Positions 53,154 to 62,501 of a DNA stretch of 64,000 nucleotides are shown here, piece after piece. The DNA lies in assembly GCA_963742535.1 (NCBI GenBank), contig CAVUMC010000002.1:1426001-1490000 (forward strand), read 5' to 3'. The DNA is from VRUE01 sp963742535 (lineage in GTDB: Bacteria; Actinomycetota; Thermoleophilia; Solirubrobacterales; 70-9). A program made the position numbers and the translations under genes. Position 1 is the stretch's first letter, and every line of letters begins with the position of its first letter. Under the pieces are notes generated by a model. It worked only from the letters and a program-made list of their open reading frames with translations. It had not been told where the DNA came from and searched no databases.

Positions 53154-55664
53154 CTACTCGGACATCTCCTCATGCCCGCCGTCGTCCTGCTCCGACCCCG
53201 AGTCATCGTCGACCACCAGGGCCACCGCCGAGACGCAGTCGTCGTCCTTCATATTCATCACTCGCACGCCCTGCGTCGGGCGTCCCATCTGGGAGATGCC
53301 GCCGGCTCGGGTGCGCTGGACCATGCCGTTCTGGGAAATGAAGAGGAGGTCCTGGTGCTCGCGGACGATCAGGGCGCCGGCGAGGCCGCCCTTCTTCGCC
53401 GTCAGCTTGGCGGTGAGGACACCCTTGGTGCCGCGACCCTTGATCGGGTACTCGGAGACCGAGGTCCGCTTGCCGTAGCCATTTTCGGTGACGACGAAGA
53501 GCTCGGAATCGTCGCGGGCAATGTCCATCGCCAGCACCCGGTTGGGCACGCCGTTGACTTTGGCCGAAACGTTCATGCCTTTGACGCCGCTCGTGTCGCG
53601 GCCCATCGGTCGCACTTTCTCCTCGGAGAATCGAGAGGCGTGGCCGGACTTGGAGACGAGCAGGATGTCGTCGTCGCCTGAGGTGAGCCGGACCTGGACC
53701 AACTCGTCGGAATCGCGGATCTTGATCGCGATGATCCCGTCGGCGCGGATTGGCGTGTTGTAGGCCTTGAACTCAGTCTTCTTAACCAGTCCCTGAGAGG
53801 TGGCGAAGACGAGGTACTTGTTCTCGCTGAAGTCACGGGTCGGGATCACCGCCGTCACCTTCTCGCCATCGCGCAATGGCAGCACGTTGACCAGGGCACG
53901 CCCTTTCGCCGTCCGCGCTCCCTCGGGCAGCTCATAGACCTTGAGCCGGTAGACCTTGCCGCGGTTGGTGAAGAAGAGCAGGAAGTCATGGGTCGAGCAG
54001 ATGTGGAGGTGCTCGATGTAGTCGTCCTCCTTGAGGTCCATGCCCATCACCCCGCGGCCGCCGCGGTTCTGCTGCCGGTAAGTAGCCAGCGGCAGGCGCT
54101 TGGCGTAACCGGAGTGAGTGATTGAGATCACCATCTGCTGGTCGGCGATCATGTCCTCGATGTTCATGTCGCCCTCGAAGTGGGTGACTTCGGTGCGGCG
54201 CTCGTCGCCGTAGCGCTGGTCGACCTCGTCGAGCTCCTCGACGATTACGGCGTCGATCCGGGCCGGGTCGCCGAGGATCGCTCGAAGCTCGGCGATCCGT
54301 AGCGCCAGTTCTTCGTGCTCCTCGCGCAGCTTGTCGGACTCCAGCGCGGTGAGCCGGGCCAAGCGCATGTCGAGAATCGCCTGGGCCTGCTCGGCGGAGA
54401 GCTCGAAGCGTTCGATCAGGCCGGTCTTGGCAATCTCGGTGTCTGCCGAGCCGCGGATCAGCTCGATCACCGCATCGAGGTTGTCGAGCGCGATCAGCAG
54501 CCCCTCGAGAATGTGAGCGCGGGCCTCAGCGCGACGCAGCTCGTACTGGGTGCGACGGATCACCACCTCGCGCTGGTGGTTGACGTAGTGCTCGATCATC
54601 TCCTTGAGGCCGAGCGTCTTCGGCACCCCGTCGACCAGGGCGACCATGTTGATCCCGAAGGTGCTCTGCATCGCGGTTCGCTTGTAGAGCTGGTTGAGCA
54701 CGACCTCGGGCGGGTCGCCGCCGCGCTTGGTCTCGATCACCAGGCGCATGCCGTTGCGGTCAGACTCGTCGCGCAGGTCGGAGATGCCGGTGATCTTTTT
54801 GTCGCGGACGAGGTCGGCGATCTTCGTGATCAAGCCGCCTTCGCCACCCTTCTTGACCATGAAGGGGAGCTCGGTGACGATGATCGCGTCGCGTCCGCCC
54901 TTGAGCGGCTCGACGTGAGCGCGAGCGCGGATCCGCACCGAAGCGCGGCCGCTGGCATACGCATCCGCAACGCCTTCGGCGCTCATGATGCCGCCGCCGG
55001 GGAAGTCAGGGCCTTTGATGTGCTCCATGAGGCCGGCCAGATCGATCCCGGGGTTGGCGATGTAGGCCTTGACCGCCCCGATCGACTCGCTCAGGTTATG
55101 CGGCGGGATGTTGGTCGCCATCCCGACCGCGATCCCGGACGAGCCGTTGACCAGCAGGTTGGGGAAACGAGCGGGCAGGACCAGCGGCTCCTGCTGGGAC
55201 TCGTCGTAGTTGGGTCCCCACTCGACGGTGTCGGCGTCGATGTCGCGCAGCAGCTCGGTCGAGAGGCGCGCAAGGCGGGCCTCGGTGTACCGCATCGCGG
55301 CCGGTGGATCGTCGTCGATCGAGCCGAAGTTGCCCTGGCCGTCGACGAGCATGTAGCGCAGCGAAAAAGGCTGCGCCATCCGCGCCAGCGTGTCGTAGAT
55401 CGCCGAGTCGCCGTGCGGGTGGTACTTGCCCATCACCTCGCCGACGATGAAGGCGGACTTGCGGTAAGGCCGGTTGGGCTGCAGGGCGAGGTCGTGCATC
55501 GCGTAGAGCACCCGCCGGTGTACCGGCTTGAGGCCGTCGCGAACATCGGGAAGGGCTCGACCGACGATCACGCTCATCGCATAGTCGAGATACGACGAGC
55601 GCATCTCCGTCGTCAGCTCGCGCTCCTCTATGCGCCCTCCGCCGAGGATGTCCCCCGCCTCCAT
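53154..55664 (-). CDS. gyrA: DNA gyrase subunit A
   Basis: This 836-residue protein forms, with GyrB, the ATP-dependent enzyme that negatively supercoils DNA. The N-terminus has SYLDYAMSVIVGRALPDVRD and KPVHRRVLYAMHDL. The quinolone-resistance region reads YHPHGDSAIYDTLARMAQPF with the usual Ser and Asp. The catalytic tyrosine is in AAMRYTEARLARLS. The C-terminal wrapping domain includes the GyrA box-like QQNRGGRGVMG and further beta-pinwheel blades, ending in an acidic tail. It follows gyrB by 18 bases. Confidence 0.97.
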   Translation of the reverse strand: MEAGDILGGGRIEERELTTEMRSSYLDYAMSVIVGRALPDVRDGLKPVHRRVLYAMHDLALQPNRPYRKSAFIVGEVMGKYHPHGDSAIYDTLARMAQPFSLRYMLVDGQGNFGSIDDDPPAAMRYTEARLARLSTELLRDIDADTVEWGPNYDESQQEPLVLPARFPNLLVNGSSGIAVGMATNIPPHNLSESIGAVKAYIANPGIDLAGLMEHIKGPDFPGGGIMSAEGVADAYASGRASVRIRARAHVEPLKGGRDAIIVTELPFMVKKGGEGGLITKIADLVRDKKITGISDLRDESDRNGMRLVIETKRGGDPPEVVLNQLYKRTAMQSTFGINMVALVDGVPKTLGLKEMIEHYVNHQREVVIRRTQYELRRAEARAHILEGLLIALDNLDAVIELIRGSADTEIAKTGLIERFELSAEQAQAILDMRLARLTALESDKLREEHEELALRIAELRAILGDPARIDAVIVEELDEVDQRYGDERRTEVTHFEGDMNIEDMIADQQMVISITHSGYAKRLPLATYRQQNRGGRGVMGMDLKEDDYIEHLHICSTHDFLLFFTNRGKVYRLKVYELPEGARTAKGRALVNVLPLRDGEKVTAVIPTRDFSENKYLVFATSQGLVKKTEFKAYNTPIRADGIIAIKIRDSDELVQVRLTSGDDDILLVSKSGHASRFSEEKVRPMGRDTSGVKGMNVSAKVNGVPNRVLAMDIARDDSELFVVTENGYGKRTSVSEYPIKGRGTKGVLTAKLTAKKGGLAGALIVREHQDLLFISQNGMVQRTRAGGISQMGRPTQGVRVMNMKDDDCVSAVALVVDDDSGSEQDDGGHEEMSE

Positions 55665-55682
55665 CAGATCACCTCTTTCGAG

Positions 55683-58112
55683 CTAGACATCGAGGAACCT
55701 GACCTCCTTGGCATGGCGTTCGATAAACGCCTTGCGTGGCTCTACCTTGTCGCCCATCAGGTCGGTGAAGATCTTCTCGGCCATTGCCGCGTCGTCGATC
55801 TGAACCCGCTCCAGGGTGCGGCTGGCGGGGTCCATCGTCGTCTCGCGCAGCTGTTCAGCGTTCATCTCGCCCAGACCCTTGAAGCGCTGCATAGTGACTC
55901 CCTGGCGAGCCAGGTCCATCACCATCCGCCGCAGCTCGGCGAACGACTCCGCCGTCTTCTCTTTCTGCTCGAGCGAAACCTTGAACGACGGGCGGCCCAC
56001 CTGGCTCAGCAGCTCGCGGTGAGACTCGACCAAGCGACGGTAGTCGTGCGATTCGAAGAGGCCCGCGGAAAGCCCGAAGGCCTTGGCCAGGCCATCGCGG
56101 CGATGAACCGCGCGGACGAGGATCTCGTCACCGGATTCGGAGACGATCTCGGTATCGAACGGCTCGTCCTCGCCGGCATCGCCGTTCAGCACATCCTTCA
56201 CCTCAGCCAGCGACGTCACGCCGCGATCAAGGATTTCCGACTCGCCAAGAAAGCGGATCAGCTCATGGCCGAAATCGGCCTGCAGTGAATCGGCCCAGCC
56301 CTCATGCTCCTTCAGCCGCCGGTTGAACCGCTGCCAGCGAGTGGCGGTCAGCTTGTGTGACTCGCCGGCAGCGTCGGTTACCTCCATCTGCTCGAGCTTG
56401 TCGCGGAGCAGCAGCTCCTCGAGCTCGGACTCCTTCTCGACGTAGGTTTCCTGCTTGCCGTTTTTCAGCTTGTAAAGCGGTGGCTTGGCGATGTAGACGT
56501 AGCCCGCCTCGATCAGCTCCGGCATCTCGCGGTAGAGAAACGTCAAGACCAGGGTGCGGATGTGGGCGCCGTCGACGTCGGCGTCGGTCATCAGCACAAC
56601 CTTGTGGTAGCGCGCGTCTTTGACATCGAACTCCTCGCGGATGCCGGTGCCGACGGCGGTGATCAGAGCCTGGATCTCGTTGTTAGAGAGGACCTTGTCG
56701 ATCCGCGCCTTCTCGACGTTGATGATCTTGCCGCGCAGCGGCAGCACAGCCTGGGTATTACGGTCGCGTCCCTGCTTGGCGGAACCGCCGGCGGAATCAC
56801 CCTCGACGATGAAGAGCTCGGCGAGCGCCGGGTCGCGTACCGTGCAGTCGGCCAGCTTGCCCGGCAAGGTTGAGTTCTCGAGCGCCGACTTGCGCCGGGT
56901 CAGATCGCGGGCCTTGCGTGCCGCGTGCCGCGCCCGGGACGCGTCGATTGCCTTGCCGACGATCCGCTTCGCCTCGCCCGGGTTCTCCTCGAAGAACTCG
57001 CCGAGCTTGCGATTGACGGTCTCCTTGACCAAGCCCTCGACCGGCGGGTTGCCGAGCTTGGTCTTGGTCTGGCCCTCGAACTGAGGATCGGCGAGCTTGA
57101 CCGAGATCACCGCCGTCAGTCCCTCGCGAACGTCGTCGCCGGTGAGATTCTCGTCTTTCTCTTTGAGCAGGCTTTTGCCGCGAGCGTAGGCGTTGATCGT
57201 GCGGGTCAGCGCCGAACGGAACCCGGAGAGGTGCGAGCCGCCCTCGTGGGTGTTGATGTTGTTGGCGAAGCTGAAGACGGACTCTTGGTAAGAGGAGTTC
57301 CACTGCATCGCCACCTCGACCTGGCCGTCCTCGGTCTCCCCCTCGAAGTAGACGGTCTTGCGGTGCAGTGCGTCCTTGTTCTCGTTGAGGTGGGCCACGA
57401 AGTCGACGATCCCACCCTCGTAGTGGAAGGTCTCGTTCTGGCCGCCCGCCCGCTCGTCGATCAGTTCGATCTTCAGGCCACGGGTGAGGAAGGCGGTCTC
57501 GCGCAGGCGCTCCGCGAGAACGGAGTGGTCGAACTCGAGCTCGTCGAAGATCTCGTCGTCGGGGAGGAAGGTGATCGAGGTTCCGGTCTCCTTCGTCGCC
57601 TCACCCGCCGCGAGGTCGCCGAGTGGCTTTCCCCGTTCGTAATCCTGGGACCAGGTCGAGCCGTCGGTGCTGATTCCAAGGTGCAGCCGCTCGGAGAGGG
57701 CGTTGACGACGGAGATGCCAACGCCGTGCAGGCCGCCGGAGACCTTGTAACCGCCGCCATCGCCGAACTTGCCGCCGGCATGGAGGGTCGTCAGCACGAC
57801 CTCGGCCGCGGGCCTTTTCTCTTTTTTCAGTTCGCCGACGGGAATGCCGCGACCGTTGTCGATGACGGTGCAGCTGTTGTCGGGATGCAGGATGACCTGA
57901 ACGTGGTCGCAAAAACCGGCCAAGGCCTCGTCGACGGAGTTGTCAACGACCTCGTAGACCAAGTGGTGCAAACCGCGGGGCCCAGTCGAGCCGATGTACA
58001 TACCCGGCCGCTTGCGGACCGCTTCCAGACCCTCGAGGACGGTGATGTCCTCGGCGCCATACGAGGCGGAGCCGGTTTGTTTATTCGCGGCAGGGTTTGA
58101 CTTCTCAGGCAA
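55683..58112 (-). CDS. gyrB: DNA gyrase subunit B
   Basis: This 809-residue ATPase subunit starts at a TTG at 58112 with AAGGA 7 bases upstream. The GHKL domain has EAVRKRPGMYIGSTGPRGLH, VYEVVDNSVDEALAGFCDHV, IDNGRGIPVG and VSGGLHGVGISVVNALS. The transducer and TOPRIM domains show DPALAELFIVEGDSAGGSAK, PLRGKIINVEKARIDKVLSN and VVLMTDADVDGAHIRTLVLT. The C-terminus has QRFKGLGEMNAEQLRETTMD. An insert after the TOPRIM motif (about residues 560-710) is longer than in E. coli-type short forms. No separate topoisomerase IV genes are seen here. Confidence 0.97.
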   Translation of the reverse strand: MPEKSNPAANKQTGSASYGAEDITVLEGLEAVRKRPGMYIGSTGPRGLHHLVYEVVDNSVDEALAGFCDHVQVILHPDNSCTVIDNGRGIPVGELKKEKRPAAEVVLTTLHAGGKFGDGGGYKVSGGLHGVGISVVNALSERLHLGISTDGSTWSQDYERGKPLGDLAAGEATKETGTSITFLPDDEIFDELEFDHSVLAERLRETAFLTRGLKIELIDERAGGQNETFHYEGGIVDFVAHLNENKDALHRKTVYFEGETEDGQVEVAMQWNSSYQESVFSFANNINTHEGGSHLSGFRSALTRTINAYARGKSLLKEKDENLTGDDVREGLTAVISVKLADPQFEGQTKTKLGNPPVEGLVKETVNRKLGEFFEENPGEAKRIVGKAIDASRARHAARKARDLTRRKSALENSTLPGKLADCTVRDPALAELFIVEGDSAGGSAKQGRDRNTQAVLPLRGKIINVEKARIDKVLSNNEIQALITAVGTGIREEFDVKDARYHKVVLMTDADVDGAHIRTLVLTFLYREMPELIEAGYVYIAKPPLYKLKNGKQETYVEKESELEELLLRDKLEQMEVTDAAGESHKLTATRWQRFNRRLKEHEGWADSLQADFGHELIRFLGESEILDRGVTSLAEVKDVLNGDAGEDEPFDTEIVSESGDEILVRAVHRRDGLAKAFGLSAGLFESHDYRRLVESHRELLSQVGRPSFKVSLEQKEKTAESFAELRRMVMDLARQGVTMQRFKGLGEMNAEQLRETTMDPASRTLERVQIDDAAMAEKIFTDLMGDKVEPRKAFIERHAKEVRFLDV

Positions 58113-58139
58113 TTAGTTCCTTCCCGATCTCATAGAAAA

Positions 58140-58177
58140 CCCCGACCTGCTGGGCAATAGCCACCCAGGGGTCGGGG
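58140..58177. promoter_or_regulatory. Stem-loop in the gyrB leader
   Basis: CCCCGACC (58140-58147) pairs with GGTCGGGG (58170-58177), and CTGGG with CCCAG inside. On the transcribed (minus) strand it is followed by GGTTTTC and then the gyrB ribosome site. The surrounding 90 bases are unusually AT-rich for this genome. It could be an attenuator or an internal terminator separating dciA and gyrB. Confidence 0.5.
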
Positions 58178-58270
58178 CGGAAACGCGAGTTGACATAAGG
58201 ATACCAGTTTGGACCCTCAGACAGCCCTCTGAAATGAGATAAAACTCCTGCAAATCAAACATATTTGAAA

Positions 58271-58576
58271 TTACTTCCCGACATCGTCAACACGGAAGCG
58301 CAAAGTTCGTGGGGCGCGCTCGCCGAGCAGCTCCCGTAGCCGCTCCAAGAGGTCGCCCTGAATCAAATCCAACTCCTGGGCCCAGACGGAATCCGTGCAG
58401 CGCACCGTCACCTCGCCGCTCCGTTCCGAGACGGGCGTAGCGACCGCCGCGATGCGCTCGCCGACCGCGGCGGGCCAGGTTGCCTGCAAGGTCGCCAGGG
58501 GCGTCTTCGGTGCTGCCTGTTCCAGTGCGGTGCGCAATGCGGAGGCAGCTGGACGGGGTGAGCGGCGGCGGCTCAC
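58271..58576 (-). CDS. dciA: DUF721 protein (DciA-like helicase loader)
   Basis: This 101-residue protein starts at a GTG overlapping the recF stop. The DUF721 core is ALEQAAPKTPLATLQATWPA, AVGERIAAVATPVSERSGEV, and VRCTDSVWAQELDLIQGDLL then ERLRELLGERAPRTLRFRVD. In many bacteria lacking DnaC/DnaI the DUF721 protein DciA loads or regulates the DnaB helicase. Its position between recF and gyrB is the standard actinobacterial one. It is shorter than the usual 150-190 residues because the N-terminal extension is reduced. Confidence 0.9.
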   Translation of the reverse strand: MSRRRSPRPAASALRTALEQAAPKTPLATLQATWPAAVGERIAAVATPVSERSGEVTVRCTDSVWAQELDLIQGDLLERLRELLGERAPRTLRFRVDDVGK

Positions 58577-59660
58577 GCGGCGGCGACCTCTTCAAGGATC
58601 GGCATGCGAATGACACGGCCCATTGCGTCGCCGGGCAGCGAATCCTCGGCGGCGGCTGAGATCAGCGCCTGTCCACCCTGTCCGAGGCGTTGGACCAAGC
58701 GACTGCGCCGCTCCGGATCCAACTCGCTCATCACATCGTCGAGGAGCAGCAATGGCACGACCTGGCGAGCGGCGAGTAGAGACTCCCGCTCGGCGAAAAG
58801 CAGGGCCAGTAGTGCGGCGCGTTGCTGGCCCTGAGAGCCGTAGCGGCGCAGCGAGCGGCCCGCAGCGTTGACCTTGAGCTCATCCAAGTGGGGCCCCAGG
58901 AGGTGCGCCCCAGCCGCAGGTCCGCTTCGCGGCGTTCGGCAAGCCCGGCGCGGAGCTCGTCGGCCGAGCCGCTCGCCCGCGGCGCGTACTCCAGCTCCCC
59001 GCCGCCGGCGAAACCGAGATCTGCCGCGGCAGCCGCGAAGGGCTCGCGCAGCTCCGCGACAGCAGCGTCACGGGCGGCGATCAGCTCACTGGCGACATCG
59101 GCGAACGTCGCGTCCCAGGTGTCGAGCTGGGACGGATTGCCATGACCAGCGGCGAGGCGAGACACCATCGCGTTGCGTTGCGCCAGCACCTGGCCGAAGC
59201 GCTGGCGCAACCCCGACCGGCTGGGCCAACGCGCCGCGGTGAAACCATCGAGGTGAGCGCGGCGCTCAGAGGGCGGGCCCTTGATCAAGCTCAGCCGATC
59301 GGGCGAAAAAACGGCCACGGGCGGGCGGCTGCGGGTGATGGTGGCGGGGTCGGCGGGGTAGCCGTCGAGGAGGTGCCTGCGGCCCTCGGTCCTGCTGACG
59401 GAGGCGAGCAGAGTGCGCTCGATCCCATCGCCATCCCGAATCGTCGCTTCGGCGCGAGCGAAAGAGCCGGCGAAGGGAATCAGGTCACGGCGATCGGAAG
59501 TCCGGAACGAACGCCCGGTGAGAGCGAAGTAGAGAGCCTCGAGCAAATTGGTCTTACCGACGCCGTTGGGGCCGACGAGGCTGAGGATCCCCGGCCCCAG
59601 CTCGATCCGCACTTGGGTCAGGCTGCGCAGCGGTTTCGCTTCGAGGGCGGTGACCAGCAC
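58573..59660 (-). CDS. recF: DNA repair ATPase RecF, one frameshift
   Basis: RecF loads RecA at gaps. It starts at GTG 59660, 10 bases after dnaN. The N-terminal part has the Walker A motif LSLVGPNGVGKTNLLEALYF and FSPDRLSLIKGPPSERRAHL. Near 58890 a surplus C (GGGCCCCAC) shifts the frame; continuing one frame over gives PHLDELKVNAAGRSLRRYGS, QGQQRAALLALLFAERES (signature motif) and PLLLLDDVMSELDPERRSRL (Walker B). The repaired length, about 362 residues, is normal. The break in a conserved housekeeping gene with both halves intact points to sequencing error. Confidence 0.92.
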
Positions 59661-59670
59661 CGTCCCGGCC

Positions 59671-60777
59671 TCACACGTTGAGGCGGATCGGCATCACCAG
59701 GTAACGGAAGTCTTCGTTGTCGACCGGCTGCAGCAGTCCCGGCCGCAGCGGCGAGATCAGCCGCAGCACGACCTCGTCCCCCTCGACGCTTTCGATCCCC
59801 TCGCGCAGGAACTCCGGGTTGAAGCCGATCTCCAATGGCTCGCCCTCGAAAGCGGCCGGCATCGTCTCTTCGGCGTCCCCCACGTCGGGAGTCGAGGCCG
59901 CGATCGTCAGCTCCCCCGGCTTGAACGAAAGGCGCAACGGCGCGTTTCGCTGCGCAAGCTGGCTGATCCGGCGCGTGACGTCGAGCAGCTCAGGGCGCGG
60001 CAAGCGGACATCGTGCTCGTAGGACTCCGGCAGGAGTTGTCGAAAGTTGGGGAATTGGCCCTCGATCAGCCTCGTATTGAGGACGATCTCCCCTGCCTTG
60101 AAAATCGCTTGGTTGCGCTGCAGCGCAACGGAAACGGTCTCGACTCCATCGGCCGAGACGATCCGGCCCAGCTCCCGCAGCGCCTTCGCCGGGATGTTGG
60201 CCTCGAGCTCACCACCGATCGCACCCTCGAGCTCGGTGCGCTTGACCGCAAGCCGGTAGGAGTCGGTGGCGACCATCGTCATCTCCGAGCCACTGGCGCT
60301 GACCAGTACTCCGGTCAAAACCGGTCGCATGTCATCGCGGGAGGCGGCGCGGGCAACCAGCTCGACGGTGGCGGCGAGGGCGGGGGCGGGGATCGACAGT
60401 GGTTCGCCCTCCTCCTCGGGGAAGGCGGGGAAGTCCTCGCTGGGCAGAGTCCTGAGGTGGAAGCTGGATCCGCCACTGCGGATCTCGACGTCGCGCTCGC
60501 TCTCGCGCAACTCGATCTCCACCTCCGGGTCGCCCAGGGAGCGGGAGACCTCTGCCAGCAGGCGGCCAGGAAGAAGGATCGAGCCCTCGCCGTCGACCTC
60601 CGCCGCGAGCTTGGTCTTCAGCCCCATCTCCAAATCAGTTGCACAGAGACTGACGCCCTCGTCACCGGCGCTGAGCAAGATGCCGGAGAGCGACTGGGTG
60701 GCGGCGCGTGTGGAAACAGCTCGGGAGACCACCGAGAGCTTTGCGACAAGCTCGTCACGTTTGGTTGTCAGCTTCAA
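59671..60777 (-). CDS. dnaN: DNA polymerase III beta subunit (sliding clamp)
   Basis: This 368-residue protein starts at a TTG at 60777 (MKLTTKRDELVAKLSVVSRA). This is chosen because the family begins here; the open frame upstream runs into the intergenic region and dnaA antisense. It has three clamp domains, with motifs GSILLPGRLLAEVSRSLGDP, VLTGVLVSASGSEMTMVATD, SYRLAVKRTELEG and IEGQFPNFRQLLPE. The C-terminus NEDFRYLVMPIRLNV is the conserved end with the hydrophobic client pocket. It forms the DNA-encircling dimer that tethers polymerase III. Confidence 0.96.
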   Translation of the reverse strand: MKLTTKRDELVAKLSVVSRAVSTRAATQSLSGILLSAGDEGVSLCATDLEMGLKTKLAAEVDGEGSILLPGRLLAEVSRSLGDPEVEIELRESERDVEIRSGGSSFHLRTLPSEDFPAFPEEEGEPLSIPAPALAATVELVARAASRDDMRPVLTGVLVSASGSEMTMVATDSYRLAVKRTELEGAIGGELEANIPAKALRELGRIVSADGVETVSVALQRNQAIFKAGEIVLNTRLIEGQFPNFRQLLPESYEHDVRLPRPELLDVTRRISQLAQRNAPLRLSFKPGELTIAASTPDVGDAEETMPAAFEGEPLEIGFNPEFLREGIESVEGDEVVLRLISPLRPGLLQPVDNEDFRYLVMPIRLNV

Positions 60778-60945
60778 ATGACCGATGCTTTCTTGAGTTG
60801 AATTAGGGCTTGTGGAAAGGCTGTAAATCGGACGGAACTCCGCATCAGTGAGCCATTTGCCGACTGTGCATGAGTCTGTGGGAAAGCATTGATTCTTACA
60901 GTGCCGTCGGCTGTCAGGGTCGGCCTGTGGACTGGTTGTGGATGT
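60778..60945. other. oriC: dnaA-dnaN intergenic region, candidate replication origin
   Basis: The spacer (60778-60913) and the adjoining dnaA 3' end hold four TGTGGR 9-mers in one direction: TGTGGAAAG (60811), TGTGGGAAA (60877), TGTGGACTG (60926) and TGTGGATGT (60937). Each resembles the DnaA box TGTGGATAA with two or three mismatches. The location between dnaA and dnaN is typical for actinobacterial oriC. At about 136 bases the spacer is short, so part of the origin may lie elsewhere. Confidence 0.45.
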
Positions 60946-62245
60946 CGGCCCGCAGCTCTTGAACCTGTGCCGCGAAGGACTGGTCGTCGGCGATCCGCGC
61001 CTCAACCCGTCGAATCGAGTTGAGCACGGTGGAGTGGTCACGCCCGCCGTAGAGACGTCCGATCTGCGGCAACGAGAGGTCGGTGAGCTCGCGGGTGAGG
61101 TAGATCGCGACCTGGCGTGCACGGAGGGGGGTCGCGGCCCGCCCCGAGCCGATGAGTTCGCTGCGCGAGATCCCAAAGGTGGCGCCGGCCCGCTCTTGTA
61201 TCTCCTCGACAGGGGTGCTTTCGGCAGCCCGCGAGGTCTTGGGGATTACCGCGTCGATCAGCTCAGCGCTGAGCGGCTTGGCAGTCAGTGAGGCGTGAGC
61301 AATGACGCGGGTCAAGCCTCCGTGCAGCTGGCGCATGTTGACGTCGATGCGGCGGGCGAGCTCGGTCAGCACGTCGGCCTCGGTCTCAACGCCAGCCTCG
61401 CGAACCAGGCGACGCAAGACGGTGAGGCGGGTTGCCAGGTTCGGCGGGTCGACCGCCACGGTCAGCCCCCACTCGAAGCGGTCGCGCAAGCGGGACTCGA
61501 GCGAAGAGAGCTCACTGGGGATGCGATCGGCGGAAAGGACGAGCTGGCTTCCCCCTTCATAGAGAGCGTTGAAGGTGTGGAAGAACTCGTCCTCAGTGTG
61601 CCGCTTGCCCTCGAGGAATTGGACGTCATCGACTAGCAAGACGTCGAGATCGCGGTAGCGGCGCTTGAACTCCTCGGCGCCGGCGCTGCGCAACGCCGCA
61701 ACAAACTCGTTGGTGAAGCACTCGGCAGTCGTGTACCGGACGTTCAGCTCGGGCGCGCAGCTGGCGAGGTAATTGGCGACCGCGACCAGAAGGTGGGTCT
61801 TGCCGAGCCCCGGCGGGCCGTGCAAGAAGAGTGGGTTGTAGGCCTCTGACGGCGCCTCTGCCACCGCCAGGGCTGCGGCATGTGCGATGCGATTCCCCTC
61901 GCCGATGACAAAGCGATCGAATGTGTAGTTGACGTTGAGGTCGAGGCTCGCGCCGCAGTCCGTCTCTGCTCCGTCTGCCCCCTCCCCCTCAGCGATGAGG
62001 CTGACATTGGTGATCCCGGAGCCGGTCCCGGCCAAGGCCTCGCGGATCAGCCCCGCGTAGCGACGCTCGGTCCAGGCCCTGATGCTCTCGGGTGCGGCTA
62101 GGAGGAGTGTTTCCGCCCTGGCGCCAGCGAGCTCGAGCGGCTCCAGCCAGAGCTGAAAGGTCGAGGCAGGGACGGAGGCCCGCAAGCGCTCCTGCACGTC
62201 CTTCCAGAGGGAGTCGAGATCATGTTTCGCCGCGTCATCTTGCAC
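60914..62245 (-). CDS. dnaA: Chromosomal replication initiator DnaA
   Basis: This 443-residue protein starts at GTG 62245. Domain I is LWKDVQERLRASVPASTFQL then WLEPLEL. The AAA+ domain has YNPLFLHGPPGLGKTHLLVA (Walker A), VLLVDDVQFLEGKRHTEDEF (Walker B), LVLSADRIPSELSSLESRLR (sensor 1/box VII region) and LHGGLTRVIAHASL. Domain IV ends with RQVAIYLTRELTDLSLPQIG then RLYGGRDHSTVLNSIRRVEA, the DnaA-box recognition signature. The linker domain II is short. It binds the origin and opens it for DnaB loading. Confidence 0.97.
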   Translation of the reverse strand: MQDDAAKHDLDSLWKDVQERLRASVPASTFQLWLEPLELAGARAETLLLAAPESIRAWTERRYAGLIREALAGTGSGITNVSLIAEGEGADGAETDCGASLDLNVNYTFDRFVIGEGNRIAHAAALAVAEAPSEAYNPLFLHGPPGLGKTHLLVAVANYLASCAPELNVRYTTAECFTNEFVAALRSAGAEEFKRRYRDLDVLLVDDVQFLEGKRHTEDEFFHTFNALYEGGSQLVLSADRIPSELSSLESRLRDRFEWGLTVAVDPPNLATRLTVLRRLVREAGVETEADVLTELARRIDVNMRQLHGGLTRVIAHASLTAKPLSAELIDAVIPKTSRAAESTPVEEIQERAGATFGISRSELIGSGRAATPLRARQVAIYLTRELTDLSLPQIGRLYGGRDHSTVLNSIRRVEARIADDQSFAAQVQELRADIHNQSTGRP

Positions 62246-62254
62246 CGACGGCCG

Positions 62255-62285
62255 ACCATAGCGACGCCCAGATCGACCGAATCAA
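62255..62285 (-). promoter_or_regulatory. Possible dnaA promoter
   Basis: On the minus strand TTGATT (62280-62285) and TATGGT (62255-62260) are separated by 19 bases, slightly long for sigma-70. The -10 element lies just upstream of the dnaA GTG at 62245, implying a very short leader. Confidence 0.25.
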
Positions 62286-62350
62286 CGCGCTCCGCAAATG
62301 CCGCAGAAATGATTTTCGTGGCGCATACGGCCCGCCCGGCGATGCGTCCG

Positions 62351-62356
62351 TATACT
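62351..62356 (+). promoter_or_regulatory. Candidate -10 element for rpmH-rnpA-yidD-yidC
   Basis: TATACT, a good -10 hexamer, stands 10 bases before the rpmH ATG at 62367. No matching -35 is obvious at 16-18 bases. The transcript would have an extremely short leader. Confidence 0.4.
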
Positions 62357-62366
62357 GCGACGCCCG

Positions 62367-62501
62367 ATGAAGCGCACCTATCAGCCGAAGAAGCGGAAGC
62401 GGGCCAAGACGCACGGGTTCCGAGCGCGGATGAGTACTCGCGGCGGCCGGGCGATCCTCAAGCGCCGCCGGCGCAAAGGCCGGAAGCGCCTCACCCCTTA
62501 G
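62367..62501 (+). CDS. rpmH: 50S ribosomal protein L34
   Basis: This 44-residue protein is entirely basic and shows the full L34 pattern: MKRTYQPKKRKRAKTHGFRA, then RMSTRGGRAILKRRRRKGRK and RLTP. It sits in the large ribosomal subunit near the exit-tunnel region. Its stop is followed directly by the rnpA ATG, the classic rpmH-rnpA pair. It diverges from dnaA across a 121-base gap. Confidence 0.97.
   Translation: MKRTYQPKKRKRAKTHGFRARMSTRGGRAILKRRRRKGRKRLTP

Noticed and set aside
52881..53681. 266-codon plus-strand open frame crossing the palindrome
   Set aside because: Runs through the inverted repeat and antisense into gyrA; no start site or domain.
54315..56288. 657-codon plus-strand open frame
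   Set aside because: Antisense to gyrA and gyrB.
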